From contig NZ_WFKL01000001.1 in assembly GCF_009208105.1 (NCBI RefSeq), forward strand, positions 1,798,001 through 1,862,000: DNA of 64,000 nucleotides. The letters run 5' to 3'. Origin of the DNA: Rouxiella sp. S1S-2. Its GTDB lineage: Bacteria; Pseudomonadota; Gammaproteobacteria; Enterobacterales; Enterobacteriaceae. This document shows positions 62,171 through 64,000 of this stretch, in pieces; the first letter of the stretch is position 1, and each line of letters starts with the position of its first letter. Position numbers and translations under genes: made by a program. Under the pieces are notes generated by a model that worked only from the letters and a program-made list of their open reading frames with translations, ran no database searches and had not been told where the DNA came from.

Positions 62171-62884
62171 ATGCTCATCAGCATTGAGGAGGCCCGTAAT
62201 AATAGCGCCGACAGTCGCTTGGCCTGTACTCTCGCTGCGGTTGCTGGAGCTTTAAATACGGCGGCATTTGAGGCCGTAGGTTTTTTCTCTGCCAATATGA
62301 CAGGGAACGTCTCTTCACTATCCGATCATCTCGCCAAAGCAAGCTTTGGTCCCGGCATGTTTTTTCTGTCAATCGTCGGTATTTTTATTGCCGGAGCGGC
62401 TTTCTCCACAACTCTCATCAATGCGGGCCGTAGGAAGAACATTCGTTCCATCTATGCGCTTAATATCCTGATTGAAGGCGCCGCACTCGTTCTGTTGGGC
62501 ATTGTTGAGACTTGGTCAACGCTGGTTTCACCTGGTGTCGTATTGATCCTGAGCCTTAGTTTTTTAATGGGGCTACAGAATGCGGTCGTTACACGAATAT
62601 CGAATGCGCGTGTAAGAACAACCCATGTCTCTGGGACGTCCACCGACATTGGCATTGAATTAGCCATGCTTTTCGATGTAGTGAGAAGGAAGGAATCACC
62701 CAAAGATGCGCCACTTTACCTTGAGCGTCTCAGGCTCCATTTTTTTACCCTAATGGCATTTCTCGTTGGCGGAGTGGGAGGGATATGGCTCTTTCGCTTA
62801 ATAGGCTATCGTTTTTTAATTTTAATTGGATGCCTGCTAATTTATTTAGCCTTGAACGCCACACTGCGAAAGCATCCTACGTAA
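62171..62884 (+). CDS. DUF1275 (YoaK-type) membrane protein
   Basis: A 237-residue protein with six predicted membrane segments. Family signatures are VAGALNTAAFEAVGFFSANM followed by TGNVSSLSDHL, and LMGLQNAVVTRISNARVRTT with HVSGTSTDIG. Function unknown. It is separated from sdsR by the integrase remnant and closed by a terminator, so it may have arrived with that element or be a native neighbour. Confidence 0.85.
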   Translation: MLISIEEARNNSADSRLACTLAAVAGALNTAAFEAVGFFSANMTGNVSSLSDHLAKASFGPGMFFLSIVGIFIAGAAFSTTLINAGRRKNIRSIYALNILIEGAALVLLGIVETWSTLVSPGVVLILSLSFLMGLQNAVVTRISNARVRTTHVSGTSTDIGIELAMLFDVVRRKESPKDAPLYLERLRLHFFTLMAFLVGGVGGIWLFRLIGYRFLILIGCLLIYLALNATLRKHPT

Positions 62885-62894
62885 ATAATTTGTA

Positions 62895-62916
62895 GCCGCC
62901 TGCGGGCGGTTTTTTG
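62895..62916 (+). terminator. terminator of the DUF1275 gene
   Basis: GCCGCC-TGCG-GGCGGT followed by TTTTTG, 11 nt after the stop. Confidence 0.88.
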
Positions 62917-63000
62917 TTGCCTGAAATTTGCCATAACTCTCTTATTGCACCTTTTTAAGCGCTGCTGTAGCATCCTTTTTTACCTGCACAGGAAGTAATG

Positions 63001-63693
63001 ATGAACCCGCAAATCCGTATTGCTTTGGTTGGTGATTTTCGTTCTGAAGTCGTTGCCCACCAGGCTATCCCTCTCGCTGTACAACTCGCTGCTGAATCTC
63101 TTCAACTCAACGTCTCTGCCCAATGGCTTCCCACCCCCAGCGTGATAGATGCTTCTGTACTGGCAGATTTTGACGCTATTTGGGTGGTTCCGGCGAGTCC
63201 CTATCTACACGATGCTGGTGCTTTTCTGGCAATCACCTGGGCACGCGAAAATAATGTTCCTTTTCTGGGAAGCTGCGGTGGTTTTCAGTATGCAACCGTT
63301 GAATATGCTCGCAATGTACTGGGCTGGGAAGATGCTGCGCATGCTGAAACTGACGCTGAAGGTCGCATGGTGATCCTTCCATTGGCCTGCTCTCTGATTG
63401 AGAAAACCGGTGACATTCGTATTAAAGAAGGTTCAGTTATTGCCAAGGCATACGGCCAGCTCTATACCCATGAGGGCTATCACTGCAGTTTTGGGGTAAA
63501 TCCAGATTTCGTCTCGGAGCTTGAGGACTATCAGCTGCGTATTAGTGCCTGGGACAGCGAAGGGGACGTGCGGGGTATTGAATTGCCTGACCATAAATTC
63601 TTTGTTGCTACACTGTTCCAGTCTGAGCGTGCGGCCCTTCGTGGAGAGCTTTCGCCGTTAGTCGTTGAGTTGATCAGAGCGGCCAGCCAATGA
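63001..63693 (+). CDS. CTP-synthase-like class I glutamine amidotransferase domain protein
   Basis: The 230-residue protein starts at 63001 or 62998 (AGGA upstream). It resembles the isolated amidotransferase half of CTP synthase. It has a first strand RIALVGDFRSEVVAH, the nucleophile elbow LGSCGGFQYA (Cys), and TLFQSERAALRGEL near the C-terminus, where the family has the catalytic His/Glu pair; here Gln-Ser-Glu stands in place of HPE. The missing His suggests altered or lost glutaminase chemistry. The role is unknown. Confidence 0.8.
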   Translation: MNPQIRIALVGDFRSEVVAHQAIPLAVQLAAESLQLNVSAQWLPTPSVIDASVLADFDAIWVVPASPYLHDAGAFLAITWARENNVPFLGSCGGFQYATVEYARNVLGWEDAAHAETDAEGRMVILPLACSLIEKTGDIRIKEGSVIAKAYGQLYTHEGYHCSFGVNPDFVSELEDYQLRISAWDSEGDVRGIELPDHKFFVATLFQSERAALRGELSPLVVELIRAASQ

Positions 63694-63791
63694 TCTAGGC
63701 GTTAGTTTTGGCATATTACAAGTGCCAATTCTCAGAGTGGGTAACTTTCATCACAAGACACACGCTTTTACCGTGTCCTGTGATGGAGGTG

Positions 63792-63998
63792 TCATATTAG
63801 GTCATCTGGCGTTTTATAAACGACGCTTTCAAGCGCATTTCTATAGACATCCAACTGCACGACATCTGTTTCAATCTCTAAAAGCTCAAGAAGTTTAATC
63901 ATAATCGCTTTATTACTGATGAGTTTTCCATGTGTGGAAAGCTCGATTTTTATATCTTGGATAACTTCTAATTCACTTTTAAGAACTTTTGCACGAAA
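63792..63998 (-). CDS. AriR/YmgB-like regulator, partial (continues past the window)
   Basis: The minus-strand frame from the window edge to the TGA at 63792 reads AKVLKSELEVIQDIKIELST, HGKLISNKAIMIKLLELLEI and ETDVVQLDVYRNALESVVYK, ending TPDDLI. This is the YmgB/AriR pattern of three helices with an NKAI turn and a YRxxLE helix. It is the second AriR-like gene of the window. The start lies beyond position 64000. Confidence 0.65.
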   Translation of the reverse strand, partial: FRAKVLKSELEVIQDIKIELSTHGKLISNKAIMIKLLELLEIETDVVQLDVYRNALESVVYKTPDDLI

Positions 63999-64000
63999 AG

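Overview
The window is a piece of a Gram-negative enterobacterial chromosome carrying the right-hand part of a tailed-phage prophage. The core genes from about 33 kb onward follow the Escherichia coli neighbourhood yobH-mgrB-yebO-yobF-cspC-rlmA-yobD-manZYX-yoaE-sdaA-nudL-pabB-yoaH and then ptrB-exoX-yobB-holE-yobA-yebZ-yebY-sdsR. Sequence details (a long divergent MgrB, a Serratia-like proline iminopeptidase, purT and dbpA inserted between the two blocks) point to a Yersiniaceae-type member of Enterobacterales such as Serratia, Rahnella or Ewingella. The genus is an inference.

Region 1, about 1-25.3 kb: late genes of a mosaic contractile-tail prophage. The layout is a DNA methylase end, a holin/endolysin/Rz/Rz1 lysis cassette, a lambda-type head module (small and large terminase, gpW, portal, a ClpP protease fused to the capsid protein, a DUF2190 protein, gpFII- and Z-like connectors) and a P2-type tail module (V, sheath, tube, E/E', tape measure, U, X, D, W, J, I, H, tail fibre assembly). 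Three cassettes with foreign composition or opposite orientation interrupt it: a DUF4917/SIR2-like gene between lysis and packaging, an AT-rich gene pair between capsid and DUF2190, and a 2.6-kb block between tail tube and E. That last block holds two divergent HTH regulators with repeated operators, a possible uracil-DNA-glycosylase-like protein, and a C4-type antisense RNA / ash-like mini-operon.

Region 2, about 25.3-28.4 kb: the junction. A 28-nt copy of a tmRNA (ssrA) 3' end lies at 25.29 kb and a displaced 3' end of icd lies at 28.14 kb. These are two different classical phage attachment targets 2.8 kb apart. Between them sit an S66 (MccF-like) peptidase and an AT-rich gene with a His/Cys pattern like a caspase/CHAT protease, bracketed by 16-bp direct repeats.

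Region 3, about 28.4-38 kb: chromosomal stress and regulatory genes, many small: a DUF1737 gene that shares about 130 bp with a decayed copy inside the prophage, an ASCH protein, an IraP-like gene behind two PhoP-box-like sites, an AriR-like gene, a peptide-binding protein, yebW, yobH, mgrB with a PhoP promoter, yebO and an MBL-fold hydrolase.

Region 4, about 38-64 kb: conserved core. It covers cold-shock proteins, rRNA methylation, mannose uptake, serine, folate and purine metabolism, RNA helicase DbpA, peptidases, ferritin and copper handling, and ends with the sRNA SdsR. A decayed tyrosine-recombinase end directly after sdsR suggests another, older integration. The window ends in a second AriR-like gene on the minus strand.
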